This document shows, piece after piece, positions 1 through 11,674 of a stretch of 20,377 nt of DNA; positions within the stretch are counted from its first letter, which is position 1; every line of letters begins with the position of its first letter. The position numbers and the translations under genes are program-made. Origin of the DNA: Saccoglossus kowalevskii (lineage: Eukaryota > Hemichordata > Enteropneusta > Harrimaniidae); the NCBI RefSeq assembly GCF_000003605.2, contig NW_003117365.1:1-20377 (forward strand), given 5' to 3'. The notes under the pieces are model-generated. The model made no database searches, was not told where the DNA came from, and worked only from the letters and a program-made list of their open reading frames with translations.

Positions 1-96
1 CAATGAACCAACACAAGTGTAATTGTCTGTCTCTGATTGGAAACATGAAACCAATACAAGTATAATTGTCTGTTTCTGATTGGAAACATGAAACCA

Positions 97-106
97 ACAC
101 ATGTGT
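97..106. repeat. perfect 10-bp palindrome ACACATGTGT in the ACATG unit class
   Basis: In units of the ACATG class the segment ACACATGTGT is identical to its reverse complement. In the ACAAG class the centre is AA, so only the ACAC and GTGT arms pair. Both classes are very common throughout the window, so one A/T polymorphism switches a perfect palindrome on or off in many units. Variants such as ACATATGTGT (for example near 3274, 13311, 15283, 18242 and 19491) shift or weaken it. Whether any protein reads the site is unknown. Confidence 0.8.
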
Positions 107-175
107 AATTGTCTGTCTCTGATTGGAAACATGAAACCAACACAAGTGTAATTGTCTGTTTCTGAATGGAAACAT

Positions 176-218
176 GAAACCAACACAAGTGTAATTGTCT
201 GTCTCTGATTGGAAACAT
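176..218 (+). repeat. representative full-length 43-bp unit (CTC/ATTGG class)
   Basis: This is a clean copy of one of the two commonest unit classes. It starts at GAAACC, carries ACACAAGTGT, then TGTCTCTG linked to ATTGG, and ends in AAACAT before the next GAAACC at 219. Its composition is 15 A, 12 T, 8 G and 8 C, and it contains no CpG. The other main class, for example 133-175, has TGTTTCTG linked to AATGG or AATGC. The two classes are interleaved, often but not strictly alternating. Confidence 0.9.
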
Positions 219-226
219 GAAACCAA
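209..226. repeat. unit-junction dyad TTGG-AAA-CATG-AAA-CCAA
   Basis: Across the junction of two units, TTGGAAACATGAAACCAA has outer arms TTGG and CCAA that pair and a central CATG that is self-complementary, separated on both sides by AAA that does not pair. The symmetry is exact in spacing. It exists only after ATTGG-class units. After AATGG units the outer arm shrinks to TGG/CCA, and after AATGC units it is lost. It could be a protein-binding half-site pair or chance, and the sequence alone does not decide. Confidence 0.55.
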
Positions 227-1066
227 CACAAGTGTAATTTTCTGTTTCTGAATGGAAACATGAAACCAACACATGTGTAATTGTCTGTCTCTGATTGGAA
301 ACATGAAACCAACAGAAGTGTAATTGTCTGTTTCTGAATGGAAACATGAAACCAACACATGTGTAATTGTCTGTCTCTGATTGGAAACATGAAACCAACA
401 CATGTGTAATTGTCTGTCTCTGATTGGAAACATGAAACCAACACAAGTGTAATTGTCTGTTTCTGAATGGAAACATGAAACCAACACAAGTGTAATTGTC
501 TGTCTCTGATTGGAAACATGAAACCAACACAAGTGTAATTGTCTGTTTCTGAATGGAAACATGAAACCAACACATGTGTAATTGTCTGTTTCTGAATGGA
601 AACATGAAACCAACACATGTGTAATTGTCTGTTTCTGAATGGAAACATGAAACCAACACAAGTGTAATTGTCTGTCTCTGATTGGAAACATGAAACCAAC
701 ACAAATGTAATTGTCTGTCTCTGATTGGAAACATGAAACCAACACAATTGTAATTGTCTGTTTCTGAAGGGAAACATGAAACCAACACAAGTATAATTGT
801 CTGTTTCTGAATGCAAACATGAAACCAACACATGTGTAATTGTCTGTTTCTGAATGAAAACATGCAACCAACACAAGTGTAATTGTCTGTTTCTGAATGC
901 AAACATGAAACCAACACAAGTGTAATTGTCTGTTTCTGAATGCAAACATGAAACCAACACATGTGTAATTGTCTGTTTCTGAATGCAAACATGAAACCAA
1001 CACATGTGTAATTGTCTGTTTCTGAATGGAAACATGAAACCAACACAAGTGTAATTGTCTGTCTCT

Positions 1067-1076
1067 GATTAAACAT
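1067..1076 (+). repeat. 41-bp unit signature GATTAAACAT (GG deleted)
   Basis: The usual GATTGGAAACAT has lost GG, which makes a 41-bp unit and creates TTAA, a tetranucleotide absent from the consensus unit. I find this signature at ten places, near 1067, 1280, 4026, 6213 (as TAATTAAAC), 6426, 8180, 8608, 14063, 16508 and 16764. On the minus strand the TTA is a TAA stop, so many long spurious open frames end here. Pairs lie 213 bp apart (1067/1280 and 6213/6426), 256 bp apart (16508/16764) and 428 bp apart (8180/8608). Each spacing is a whole number of units. Confidence 0.85.
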
Positions 1077-2309
1077 GAAACCAACACAAGTGTAATTGTC
1101 TGTTTCTGAATGCAAACATGAAACCAACACATGTGTAATTGTCTGTTTCTGAATGCAAACATGAAACCAACACATGTGTAATTGTCTGTTTCTGAATGCA
1201 AACATGAAACCAACACATGTGTAATTGTCTGTTTCTGAATGGAAACATGAAAGCAACACAAGTGTAATTGTCTGTCTCTGATTAAACATGAAACCAACAC
1301 AAGTGTAATTGTCTGTTTCTGAATGCAAACATGAAACCAACACATGTGTAATTGTCTGTTTCTGAATGGAAACATGAAACCAACACAAGAGTAATTGTCT
1401 GTTTCTGAATGCAAACATGAAACCAACACATGTGTAATTGTCTGTTTCTGAAGGGAAACATGAAACCAACACAAATATAATTGTCTTTCTCTGAATGGAA
1501 ACATGAAACCAACACATGTGTAATTGTCTGTTTCTGAATGGAAACATGAAACCAAAACAAGTGTAATTGTCTGTCTCTGATTGGAAACATGAAACCATCA
1601 CATGTGTAATTGTCTGTCTCTGAATGGAAACATGAAACCAACACAAATATAATTGTCTTTCTCTGAATGGAAACATGAAACCAACACATGTGTAATTGTC
1701 TGTTTCTGAATGCAAACATGAAACCAGCACAAATGTAATTGTCTGTCTCTGATTGGAAACATGAAACCAACACAAGTGTAATTGTCTGTTTCTGAAAGGA
1801 AACATGAAACCAACACAAATATAATTGTCTGTTTCTGAATGGAAACATGAAACCAACACATGTGTAATTGTCTGTTTCTGAATGCAAACATGAAACCAAC
1901 ACATGTGTAATTGTCTGTTTCTGAATGGAAACATGAAACCAACACAAGTGTAATTGTCTGTCTCTGATTGGAAACATGAAACCAACACAAGTGTAATTGT
2001 CTGTTTCTGAATGCAAACATGAAACCAACACATGTGTAATTGTCTGTTTCTGAATGGAAACATGAAACCAACACAAGTGTAATTGTCTGTCTCTGATTGG
2101 AAACATGAAACCAACACATGTGTAATTGTCTGTTTCTGAATGGAAACATGAAACCAACACAAGTGTAATTGTCTGTTTCTGATTGGAAACATGAAACCAA
2201 CACAAGTGTAATTGTCTGTCTCTGATTGGAAACATGAAACCAACACAAGTGTAATTGTCTGATTCTGAAGGGAAACATGAAACCAACACAAATATAATTG
2301 TCTGTTTCT

Positions 2310-3120
2310 GAATGGAAACATGAAACCAACACATGTGTAATTGTCTGTTTCTGAATGGAAACATGAAACCAGCACAAGTGTAATTGTCTGTCTCTGATTG
2401 GAAACATGAAACCATCACATGTGTAATTGTCTGTCTCTGAATGGAAACATGAAACCAACACAAGTGTAATTGTCTGTCTCTGATTGGAAACATGAAACCA
2501 ACACAAGTGTAATTGTCTGTTTCTGAAGGGAAACATGAAACCAACACAAATATAATTGTCTTTCTCTGAATGGAAACATGAAACCAACACATGTGTAATT
2601 GTCTGTTTCTGAATGCAAACATGAAACCAGCACAAATGTAATTGTCTGTCTCTGATTGGAAACATGAAACCAACACAAGTGTAATTGTTTCTGAAAGGAA
2701 ACATGAAACCAACACAAGTATAATTGTCTGTTTCTGAATGGAAACATGAAACCAACACATGTGTAATTGTCTGTCTCTGATTGGAAACATGAAACCAACA
2801 CATGTGTAATTGTCTGTTTCTGAATGCAAACATGAAACCAACACATGTGTAATTGTCTGTTTCTGAATGGAAACATGAAACCAACACAAGTGTAATTGTC
2901 TGTCTCTGATTGGAAACATGAAACCAACACAAGTGTAATTGTCTGTTTCTGAATGCAAACATGAAACCAACACATGTGTAATTGTCTGTTTCTGAATGGA
3001 AACATGAAACCAACACAAGTGTAATTGTCTGTCTCTGATTGGAAACATGAAACCAACACATGTGTAATTGTCTGTTTCTGAATGGAAACATGAAACCAAC
3101 ACAAGTGTAATTGTCTGTTT
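2310..3120 (+). repeat. duplicated block with AGCACAAG, CATCACATG, GAAGGG and 39-bp unit markers
   Basis: The order of rare variants is AGCACAAGTG, ACCATCACATG, GAAGGG followed by ACAAATATAA with TCTTTCTCTG, AGCACAAATG, then the 39-bp unit (2666-2704) followed by ACAAGTATAA. The same order occurs at 4325-5065 (offset 2015) and 17020-17830 (offset 14710). The 17020 copy stays in register longest and diverges only where GAAGGG at about 3125 is matched by GATTGG. Confidence 0.85.
2666..2704 (+). repeat. 39-bp unit lacking CTGT
   Basis: GTAATTGTTTCTGAAAGG replaces the usual GTAATTGTCTGTTTCTGAA, a four-base loss within a CTGT repeat-like context, combined with GAAAGG. The same unit occurs at 4681-4719, 14718-14756 and 17376-17414, and in a further damaged form at 7037-7073. 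It is always preceded by an AGCACAAATG unit, so the copies share one origin. A full-length GAAAGG unit in the same context is at 1763-1805. Confidence 0.85.
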
Positions 3121-3779
3121 CTGAAGGGAAACATGAAACCAACACAAATATTATTGTCTGTTTCTGAATGGAAACATGAAACCAACACATGTGTAATTGT
3201 CTGTTTCTGAATGGAAACATGAAACCAACACAAGTGTAATTGTCTGTTTCTGAATGCAAACATGAAACCAACATATGTGTAATTGTCTGTCTCTGAATGG
3301 AAACATGAAACCAACACAAGTGTAATTGTCTGTCTCTGATTGGAAACATGAAACCAACACAAGTGTAATTGTCTGTCTCTGATTGGAAACATGAAACCAA
3401 TACAAGTATAATTGTCTGTTTCTGATTGGAAACATGAAACCAACACAAGTGTAATTGTCTGTTTCTGAATGGAAACATGAAACCAACACAAGTGTAATTG
3501 TCTGTCTCTGATTGGAAACATGAAACCAACACAAGTGTAATTGTCTGTTTCTGAATGGAAACATGAAACCAACACATGTGTAATTGTCTGTCTCTGATTG
3601 GAAACATGAAACCAACAGAAGTGTAATTGTCTGTTTCTGAATGGAAACATGAAACCAACACATGTGTAATTGTCTGTTTCTGAATGCAAACATGAAACCA
3701 ACACAAGTGTAATTGTCTGTCTCTGATTGGAAACATGAAACCAACACATGTGTAATTGTCTGTCTCTGATTGAAAACAT

Positions 3780-4735
3780 GAAACAAACACAAGTGTAATT
3801 GTCTGTTTCTGAATGGAAACATGAAACCAACACAAGTGTAATTGTCTGTCTCTGATTGGAAACATGAAACCAACACAAGTGTAATTGTCTGTTTCAGAAT
3901 GCAAACATGAAACCAACACATGTGTAATTGTCTGTTTCTGAATGCAAACATGAAACCAACACATGTGTAATTGTCTGTTTCTGAATGGAAACATGAAACC
4001 AACACAAGTGTAATTGTCTGTCTCTGATTAAACATGAAACCAACACAAGTGTAATTGTCTGTTTCTGAATGCAAACATGAAACCAACACATGTGTAATTG
4101 TCTGTTTCTGAATGCAAACATGAAACCAACACATGTGTAATTGTCTGTTTCTGAATGGAAACATGAAACCAACACAAGTGTAATTGTCTGTTTCTGAATG
4201 CAAACATGAAACCAACACATGTGTAATTGTCTGTCTCTGAATGGAAACATGAAACCAACACAAGTGTAATTGTCTGTCTCTGATTGGAAACATGAAACCA
4301 ACACAAATATAATTGTCTTTCTCTGAATGGAAACATGAAACCAACACATGTGTAATTGTCTGTTTCTGAATGGAAACATGAAACCAGCACAAGTGTAATT
4401 GTCTGTCTCTGATTGGAAACATGAAACCATCACATGTGTAATTGTCTGTCTCTGAATGGAAACATGAAACCAACACAAGTGTAATTGTCTGTCTCTGATT
4501 GGAAACATGAAACCAACACAAGTGTAATTGTCTGTTTCTGAAGGGAAACATGAAACCAACACAAATATAATTGTCTTTCTCTGAATGGAAACATGAAACC
4601 AACACATGTGTAATTGTCTGTTTCTGAATGCAAACATGAAACCAGCACAAATGTAATTGTCTGTCTCTGATTGGAAACATGAAACCAACACAAGTGTAAT
4701 TGTTTCTGAAAGGAAACATGAAACCAACACAAGTA
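3780..4735 (+). repeat. duplicated block with TTTCAGAATGC and TTAA markers
   Basis: Markers in order are GAAACAAACACAAG, TTTCAGAATGC (3892), the 41-bp GATTAAAC unit (4026), TCTTTCTCTG units, AGCACAAGTG, ACCATCACATG, GAAGGG, AGCACAAATG and the 39-bp unit. The order recurs at 13817-14772 (offset 10037). The difference noticed there is TTTCTGATTA at 14060 for CTCTGATTA at 4023. A shorter copy lies at 8474-9135. Confidence 0.85.
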
Positions 4736-5065
4736 TAATTGTCTGTTTCTGAATGGAAACATGAAACCAACACATGTGTAATTGTCTGTCTCTGATTGGA
4801 AACATGAAACCAACACATGTGTAATTGTCTGTTTCTGAATGCAAACATGAAACCAACACATGTGTAATTGTCTGTTTCTGAATGGAAACATGAAACCAAC
4901 ACAAGTGTAATTGTCTGTCTCTGATTGGAAACATGAAACCAACACAAGTGTAATTGTCTGTTTCTGAATGCAAACATGAAACCAACACATGTGTAATTGT
5001 CTGTTTCTGAATGGAAACATGAAACCAACACAAGTGTAATTGTCTGTCTCTGATTGGAAACATGA
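4325..5065 (+). repeat. copy of the 2310-3050 block
   Basis: All marker variants of 2310-3050 recur at offset 2015, including the 39-bp unit at 4681-4719. The match ends near 5066, where this copy continues into a GAAACAAACACAAG unit while the first copy continues with GAAACCAACACATG. Confidence 0.83.
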
Positions 5066-5536
5066 AACAAACACAAGTGTAATTGTCTGTTTCTGAATGG
5101 AAACATGAAACCAACACAAGTGTAATTGTCTGTCTCTGATTGGAAACATGAAACCAACACAAGTGTAATTGTCTGTCTCTGATTGGAAACATGAAACCAA
5201 CACAAGTGTAATTGTCTGTTTCTGAATGGAAACATAAAACCAACACATGTGTAATTGTCTGTTTCTGAAGGGAAACATGAAACCAACACAAATATAATTG
5301 TCTTTCTCTGAATGGAAACATGAAACCAACACATGTGTAATTGTCTGTTTCTGAATGGAAACATGAAACCAGCACAAGTGTAATTGTCTGTCTCTGATTG
5401 GAAACATGAAACCATCACATGTGTAATTGTCTGTTTCTGAATGGAAACATGAAACCAACAGAAGTGTAATTGTCTGTTTCTGAATGGAAACATGAAACCA
5501 ACACAAGTGTAATTGTCTGTCTCTGATTGGAAACAT

Positions 5537-6020
5537 GAAACCAATACAAGTATAATTGTCTGTTTCTGATTGGAAACATGAAACCAACACATGTGTAATT
5601 GTCTGTCTCTGATTGGAAACATGAAACCAACACAAGTGTAATTGTCTGTTTCTGAATGGAAACATGAAACCAACACAAGTGTAATTGTCTGTCTCTGATT
5701 GGAAACATGAAACCAACACAAGTGTAATTTTCTGTTTCTGAATGGAAACATGAAACCAACACATGTGTAATTGTCTGTCTCTGATTGGAAACATGAAACC
5801 AACAGAAGTGTAATTGTCTGTTTCTGAATGGAAACATGAAACCAACACATGTGTAATTGTCTGTCTCTGATTGGAAACATGAAACCAACACATGTGTAAT
5901 TGTCTGTCTCTGATTGGAAACATGAAACCAACACAAGTGTAATTGTCTGTTTCTGAATGGAAACATGAAACCAACACAAGTGTAATTGTCTGTCTCTGAT
6001 TGGAAACATGAAACCAACAC
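5537..6020 (+). repeat. partial copy of the 47-530 block
   Basis: This matches 47-530 at offset 5490, including the private TAATTTTCTG change that is absent from the 9263 copy. It diverges at about 6021, where ACAAATAT replaces ACAAGTGT. The 5537 and 47 copies are therefore closer to each other over this part than either is to the 9263 copy. Confidence 0.82.
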
Positions 6021-6382
6021 AAATATAATTGTCTGTTTCTGAATGCAAACATGAAACCAACACAAGTGTAATTGTCTGTTTCAGAATGCAAACATGAAAC
6101 CAACACATGTGTAATTGTCTGTTTCTGAATGCAAACAAGAAACCAACACAAGTGTAATTGTCTGTTTCTGAATGGAAACATGAAACCAACACAAGTGTAA
6201 TTGTCTGTCTCTAATTAAACATGAAACCAACACAAGTGTAATTGTCTGTTTCTGAATGCAAACATGAAACCAACACATGTGTAATTGTCTGTTTCTGAAT
6301 GCAAACATGAAACCAACACATGTGTAATTGTCTGTTTCTGAATGCAAACATGAAACCAACACATGTGTAATTGTCTGTTTCT

Positions 6383-7010
6383 GAATGGAAATATGAAACC
6401 AACACAAGTGTAATTGTCTGTCTCTGATTAAACATGAAACCAACACAAGTGTAATTGTCTGTTTCTGAATGCAAACATGAAACCAACACATGTGTAATTG
6501 TCTGTTTCTGAATGGAAACATGAAACCAACACAAGTGTAATTGTCTGTTTCTGAATGCAAACATGAAACCAACACATGTGTAATTGTCTGTCTCTGAATG
6601 GAAACATGAAACCAACACAAGTGTAATTGTCTGTCTCTGATTGGAAACATGAAACCAACACAAATATAATTGTCTTTCTCTGAATGGAAACATGAAACCA
6701 ACACATGTGTAATTGTCTGTTTCTGAATGGAAACATGAAACCAGCACAAGTGTAATTGTCTGTCTCTGATTGGAAACATGAAACCATCACATGTGTAATT
6801 GTCTGTCTCTGAATGGAAACATGAAACCAACACAAGTGTAATTGTCTGTCTCTGATTGGAAACATGAAACCAACACAAGTGTAATTGTCTGTTTCTGAAG
6901 GGAAACATGAAACCAACACAAATATAATTGTCTTTCTCTGAATGGAAACATGAAACCAACACATGTGTAATTGTCTGTTTCTGAATGCAAACATGAAACC
7001 AGCACAAATG
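6383..7010 (+). repeat. duplicated block marked by GGAAATATGAAACC
   Basis: The rare change AAATATG (for AAACATG, near 6390) followed by the 41-bp GATTAAAC unit at 6426 is shared with 16721-17348 at offset 10338, and about 620 bases continue in register. Agreement stops where single-base losses begin at about 7014. Confidence 0.83.
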
Positions 7011-7073
7011 TAATGTCTGTCTCTGATTGGAAACATGAAACCACACAAGTGTAATTGTTTCTGATGGAAACAT
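7011..7073 (+). other. local cluster of small deletions
   Basis: Within about 60 bases, TAATTGTCTG has become TAATGTCTG, CCAACACAAG has become CCACACAAG, and the 39-bp unit has GATGG. Related copies at 4681 and 17376 lack these losses. The cluster marks the end of the block shared with 16721-17348 and may be residual sequencing error or a join. Confidence 0.65.
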
Positions 7074-8232
7074 GAAACCAACACAAGTGTAATTGTCTGT
7101 TTCTGATTGGAAACATGAAACCAATACAAGTATAATTGTCTGTTTCTGATTGGAAACATGAAACCAACACATGTGTAATTGTCTGTCTCTGATTGGAAAC
7201 ATGAAACCAACACAAGTGTAATTGTCTGTTTCTGAATGGAAACATGAAACCAACACAAGTGTAATTGTCTGTCTCTGATTGGAAACATGAAACCAACACA
7301 AGTGTAATTGTCTGTTTCTGAATGGAAACATGAAACCAACACATGTGTAATTGTCTGTCTCTGATTGGAAACATGAAACCAACAGAAGTGTAATTGTCTG
7401 TTTCTGAATGGAAACATGAAACCAACACATGTGTAATTGTCTGTCTCTGATTGGAAACATGAAACCAACACAAGTGTAATTGTCTGTCTCTGATTGGAAA
7501 CATGAAACCAACACATGTGTAATTGTCTGTCTCTGATTGGAAACATGAAACAAACACAAGTGTAATTGTCTGTTTCTGAATGGAAACATGAAACCAACAC
7601 AAGTGTAATTGTCTGTCTCTGATTGGAAACATGAAACCAACACAAGTGTAATTGTCTGTTTCTGAATGGAAACATAAAACCAACACATGTGTAATTGTCT
7701 GTTTCTGAATGGAAACATGAAACCAACACATGTGTAATTGTCTGTTTCTGAATGGAAACATGAAACCAACACAAGTGTAATTGTCTGTCTCTGATTGGAA
7801 ACATGAAACCAACACAAATGTAATTGTCTGTCTCTGATTGGAAACATGAAACCAACACAAGTGTAATTGTCTGTTTCTGAAGGGAAACATGAAACCAACA
7901 CAAGTATAATTGTCTGTTTCTGAATGCAAACTTGAAAACAACACATGTGTAATTGTCTGTTTCCGAATGAAAACATGAAACCAACACAAGTGTAATTGTC
8001 TGTTTCTGAATGCAAACATGAAACCAACACAAGTGTAATTGTCTGTTTCTGAATGCAAACATGAAACCAACACATGTGTAATTGTCTGTTTCTGAATGCA
8101 AACATGAAACCAACACATGTGTAATTGTCTGTTTCTGAATGGAAACATGAAACCAACACAAGTGTAATTGTCTGTCTCTGATTAAACATGAAACCAACAC
8201 AAGTGTAATTGTCTGTTTCTGAATGCAAACAT

Positions 8233-8447
8233 GAAACCAACACATGTGTAATTGTCTGTTTCTGAATGCAAACATGAAACCAACACATGTGTAATTGTCT
8301 GTTTCTGAATGCAAACATGAAACCAACACATGTGTAATTGTCTGTTTCTGAATGCAAACATGAAACCAACACATGTGTAATTGTCTGTTTCTGAATGCAA
8401 ACATGAAACCAACACATGTGTAATTGTCTGTTTCTGAATGCAAACAT
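8233..8447 (+). repeat. run of five identical 43-bp units (ACATG/TTTCTG/AATGC class)
   Basis: Five consecutive units starting at 8233, 8276, 8319, 8362 and 8405 are identical, all ACATGTG with TGTTTCTG and AATGC. Elsewhere neighbouring units usually belong to different classes. This is a local patch of single-unit expansion or gene conversion. Confidence 0.85.
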
Positions 8448-8473
8448 GAAACCAACACAAGTGTAATTGTCTG

Positions 8474-9135
8474 CTTCAGAATGCAAACATGAAACCAACA
8501 CATGTGTAATTGTCTGTTTCTGAATGCAAACATGAAACCAACACATGTGTAATTGTCTGTTTCTGAATGGAAACATGAAACCAACACAAGTGTAATTGTC
8601 TGTCTCTGATTAAACATGAAACCAACACAAGTGTAATTGTCTGTTTCTGAATGCAAACATGAAACCAACACATGTGTAATTGTCTGTTTCTGAATGCAAA
8701 CATGAAACCAACACATGTGTAATTGTCTGTTTCTGAATGGAAACATGAAACCAACACAAGTGTAATTGTCTGTTTCTGAATGCAAACATGAAACCAACAC
8801 ATGTGTAATTGTCTGTCTCTGAATGGAAACATGAAACCAACACAAGTGTAATTGTCTGTCTCTGATTGGAAACATGAAACCAACACAAATATAATTGTCT
8901 TTCTCTGAATGGAAACATGAAACCAACACATGTGTAATTGTCTGTTTCTGAATGGAAACATGAAACCAGCACAAGTGTAATTGTCTGTCTCTGATTGGAA
9001 ACATGAAACCATCACATGTGTAATTGTCTGTCTCTGAATGGAAACATGAAACCAACACAAGTGTAATTGTCTGTCTCTGATTGGAAACATGAAACCAACA
9101 CAAGTGTAATTGTCTGTTTCTGAAGGGAAACATGA
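8474..9135 (+). repeat. partial copy of the 3892-4553 block
   Basis: This is in register with 3892-4553 at offset 4582, from CTTCAGAATGC (one base changed from TTTCAG) through the 41-bp GATTAAAC unit at 8608. It diverges after GAAGGG near 9125, where the next unit is ACCATCACATG and not the ACAAATAT unit. Confidence 0.83.
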
Positions 9136-9262
9136 AACCATCACATGTGTAATTGTCTGTTTCTGAATGGAAACATGAAACCAACAGAAGTGTAATTGTC
9201 TGTTTCTGAATGGAAACATGAAACCAACACAAGTGTAATTGTCTGTCTCTGATTGGAAACAT

Positions 9263-10110
9263 GAAACCAATACAAGTATAATTGTCTGTTTCTGATTGGA
9301 AACATGAAACCAACACATGTGTAATTGTCTGTCTCTGATTGGAAACATGAAACCAACACAAGTGTAATTGTCTGTTTCTGAATGGAAACATGAAACCAAC
9401 ACAAGTGTAATTGTCTGTCTCTGATTGGAAACATGAAACCAACACAAGTGTAATTGTCTGTTTCTGAATGGAAACATGAAACCAACACATGTGTAATTGT
9501 CTGTCTCTGATTGGAAACATGAAACCAACAGAAGTGTAATTGTCTGTTTCTGAATGGAAACATGAAACCAACACATGTGTAATTGTCTGTCTCTGATTGG
9601 AAACATGAAACCAACACATGTGTAATTGTCTGTCTCTGATTGGAAACATGAAACCAACACAAGTGTAATTGTCTGTTTCTGAATGGAAACATGAAACCAA
9701 CACAAGTGTAATTGTCTGTCTCTGATTGGAAACATGAAACCAACACAAGTGTAATTGTCTGTTTCTGAATGGAAACATGAAACCAACACATGTGTAATTG
9801 TCTGTTTCTGAATGGAAACATGAAACCAACACATGTGTAATTGTCTGTTTCTGAATGGAAACATGAAACCAACACAAGTGTAATTGTCTGTCTCTGATTG
9901 GAAACATGAAACCAACACAAATGTAATTGTCTGTCTCTGATTGGAAACATGAAACCAACACAATTGTAATTGTCTGTTTCTGAAGGGAAACATGAAACCA
10001 ACACAAGTATAATTGTCTGTTTCTGAATGCAAACATGAAACCAACACATGTGTAATTGTCTGTTTCTGAATGAAAACATGCAACCAACACAAGTGTAATT
10101 GTCTGTTTCT
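9263..10110 (+). repeat. duplicated block, copy of 47-894
   Basis: This block repeats the order of unit variants of 47-894 at a constant offset of 9216 bases. It includes CCAATACAAGTATA (9267), the AGAAGTG unit, ACAATTGTAAT, GAAGGG and CATGCAACC. Agreement runs until a single-base deletion (CTGATGC for CTGAATGC) at about 10111, where a run of small indels begins. Confidence 0.85.
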
Positions 10111-10362
10111 GATGCAAACATGAAACCAACACAAGTGTAATTGTCTGTTTCTGATGCAAACATGAAACCAACACATGTGTAATTGTCTGTTTCTGAAGCA
10201 AACATGAAACAACACATGTGTAATTGTCTGTTTCTGAATGGAAACATGACACCAACACAAGTGTAATTGTCTGTATCTGATTGGAAACATGAAACCAACA
10301 CATGTGTAATTGTCTGTTTTGAATGGAAACATGAAACCAACACAAGTGTAATTGTCTGTTCT
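10111..10362 (+). other. local cluster of small deletions
   Basis: CTGATGC appears twice for CTGAATGC (near 10110 and 10152), with CTGAAGC near 10193, GAAACAACAC for GAAACCAACAC near 10206, GTTTTGAATGG near 10317 and CTGTTCTGATTGG near 10356. Each is a one-base loss. The cluster begins exactly where the block copied from 47-894 ends. Confidence 0.65.
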
Positions 10363-10556
10363 GATTGGAAACATGAAACCAACACAAGTGTAATTGTCTG
10401 TCTCTGATTGGAAACATGAAACCAACACAAGTGTAATTGTCTGATTCTGAAGGGAAACATGAAACCAACACAAATATAATTGTCTGTTTCTGAATGGAAA
10501 CATGAAACCAACACATGTGTAATTGTCTGTTTCTGAATGGAAACATGAAACCAGCA

Positions 10557-11674
10557 CAAGTGTAATTGCCTGTCTCTGATTGGAAACATGAAACCATCAC
10601 AAGTGTAATTGTCTTTCTCTGAATGGAAACATGAAACCAACACAAGTGTAATTGTTTGTTTCTGAAGGGAAACATGAAACCAACACAAATATCATTGTCT
10701 GTTTCTGAATGGAAACATGAAACCAACACATGTGTAATTGTCTGTTTCTGAATGGAAACATGAAACCAACACAAGTGTAATTGTCTGTTTCTGAATGCAA
10801 ACATGAAACCAACACATGTGTAATTGTCTGTTTCTGAATGGAAACATGAAACCAACAGAAGTGTAATTGTCTGTTTCTGAATGGAAACATGAAACCAACA
10901 CAAGTGTAATTGTCTGTCTCTGATTGGAAACATGAAACCAACACAAGTGTAATTGTCTGTTTCTGATTGGAAACATGAAACCAACACATGTGTAATTGTC
11001 TGTCTCTGATTGGAAACATGAAACCAACACAAGTGTAATTGTCTGTTTCTGAATGGAAACATGAAACCAACACAAGTGTAATTGTCTGTCTCTGATTGGA
11101 AACATGAAACCAACACAAGTGTAATTGTCTGTTTCTGAATGGAAACATGAAACCAACACATGTGTAATTGTCTGTCTCTGATTGGAAACATGAAACCAAC
11201 AGAAGTGTAATTGTCTGTTTCTGAATGGAAACATGAAACCAACACATGTGTAATTGTCTGTCTCTGATTGGAAACATGAAACCAACACATGCGTAATTGT
11301 CTGTCTCTGATTGGAAACATGAAACCAACACATGTGTAATTGTCTTTCTGTGATTGGAAACATGAAACCAACACAAGTGTAATTGTCTGTTTCTGAATGG
11401 AAACATGAAACCAACACAAGTGTAATTGTCTGTCTCTGATTGGAAACATGAAACCAACACAAGTGTAATTGTCTGTTTCTGAATGGAAACATGAAACCAA
11501 CACATGTGTAATTGTCTGTTTCTGAATGGAAACATGAAACCAACACATGTGTAATTGTCTGTTTCTGAATGGAAACATGAAACCAACACAAATGTAATTG
11601 TTTGTCTCTGATTGGAAACATGAAACCAACACATGTGTAATTGTCTGTTTCTGAATGGAAACATGAAACCAACA
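10557..11674 (+). repeat. 1,118-bp (26-unit) tandem duplication, first copy
   Basis: The rare variants AATTGTTTGTTTC (from about 10650), ACAAATATCATTG (near 10688), ATGCGTAATT (11290), TCTTTCTGTGATTGG (11343) and TTTGTCTCTG (11601) each recur exactly 1,118 bases downstream. 1,118 is 26x43, so the duplication preserved unit register. The left edge is near 10557, because the upstream AGCACAAG unit has no partner at the same offset. Few differences separate the copies. Confidence 0.92.

Larger units (their letters stand above)
47..894 (+). repeat. duplicated block, copy 1 (family at 5537 and 9263)
   Basis: This block opens with the rare CCAATACAAGTATA unit (51) and carries private markers ACAATTGTAAT (near 740), GAAGGG and the CATGCAACC variant (near 862). 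The same order of variants recurs at 9263-10110 (offset 9216), with the only difference noticed being TAATTTTCTG near 236, which is TAATTGTCTG there. The first ~480 bases also match 5537-6020 at offset 5490, this time including the TAATTTTCTG variant. Shared private variants show block-wise copying, not independent mutation. Confidence 0.85.

Noticed and set aside
204-220. CENP-B box-like motif around TTGGAAAC
   Set aside because: The TTGGAAAC core matches, but the CENP-B box also needs TTCG before it and CGGG after it. The unit has CTGA and CATG in those places and contains no CpG, so most essential positions fail.
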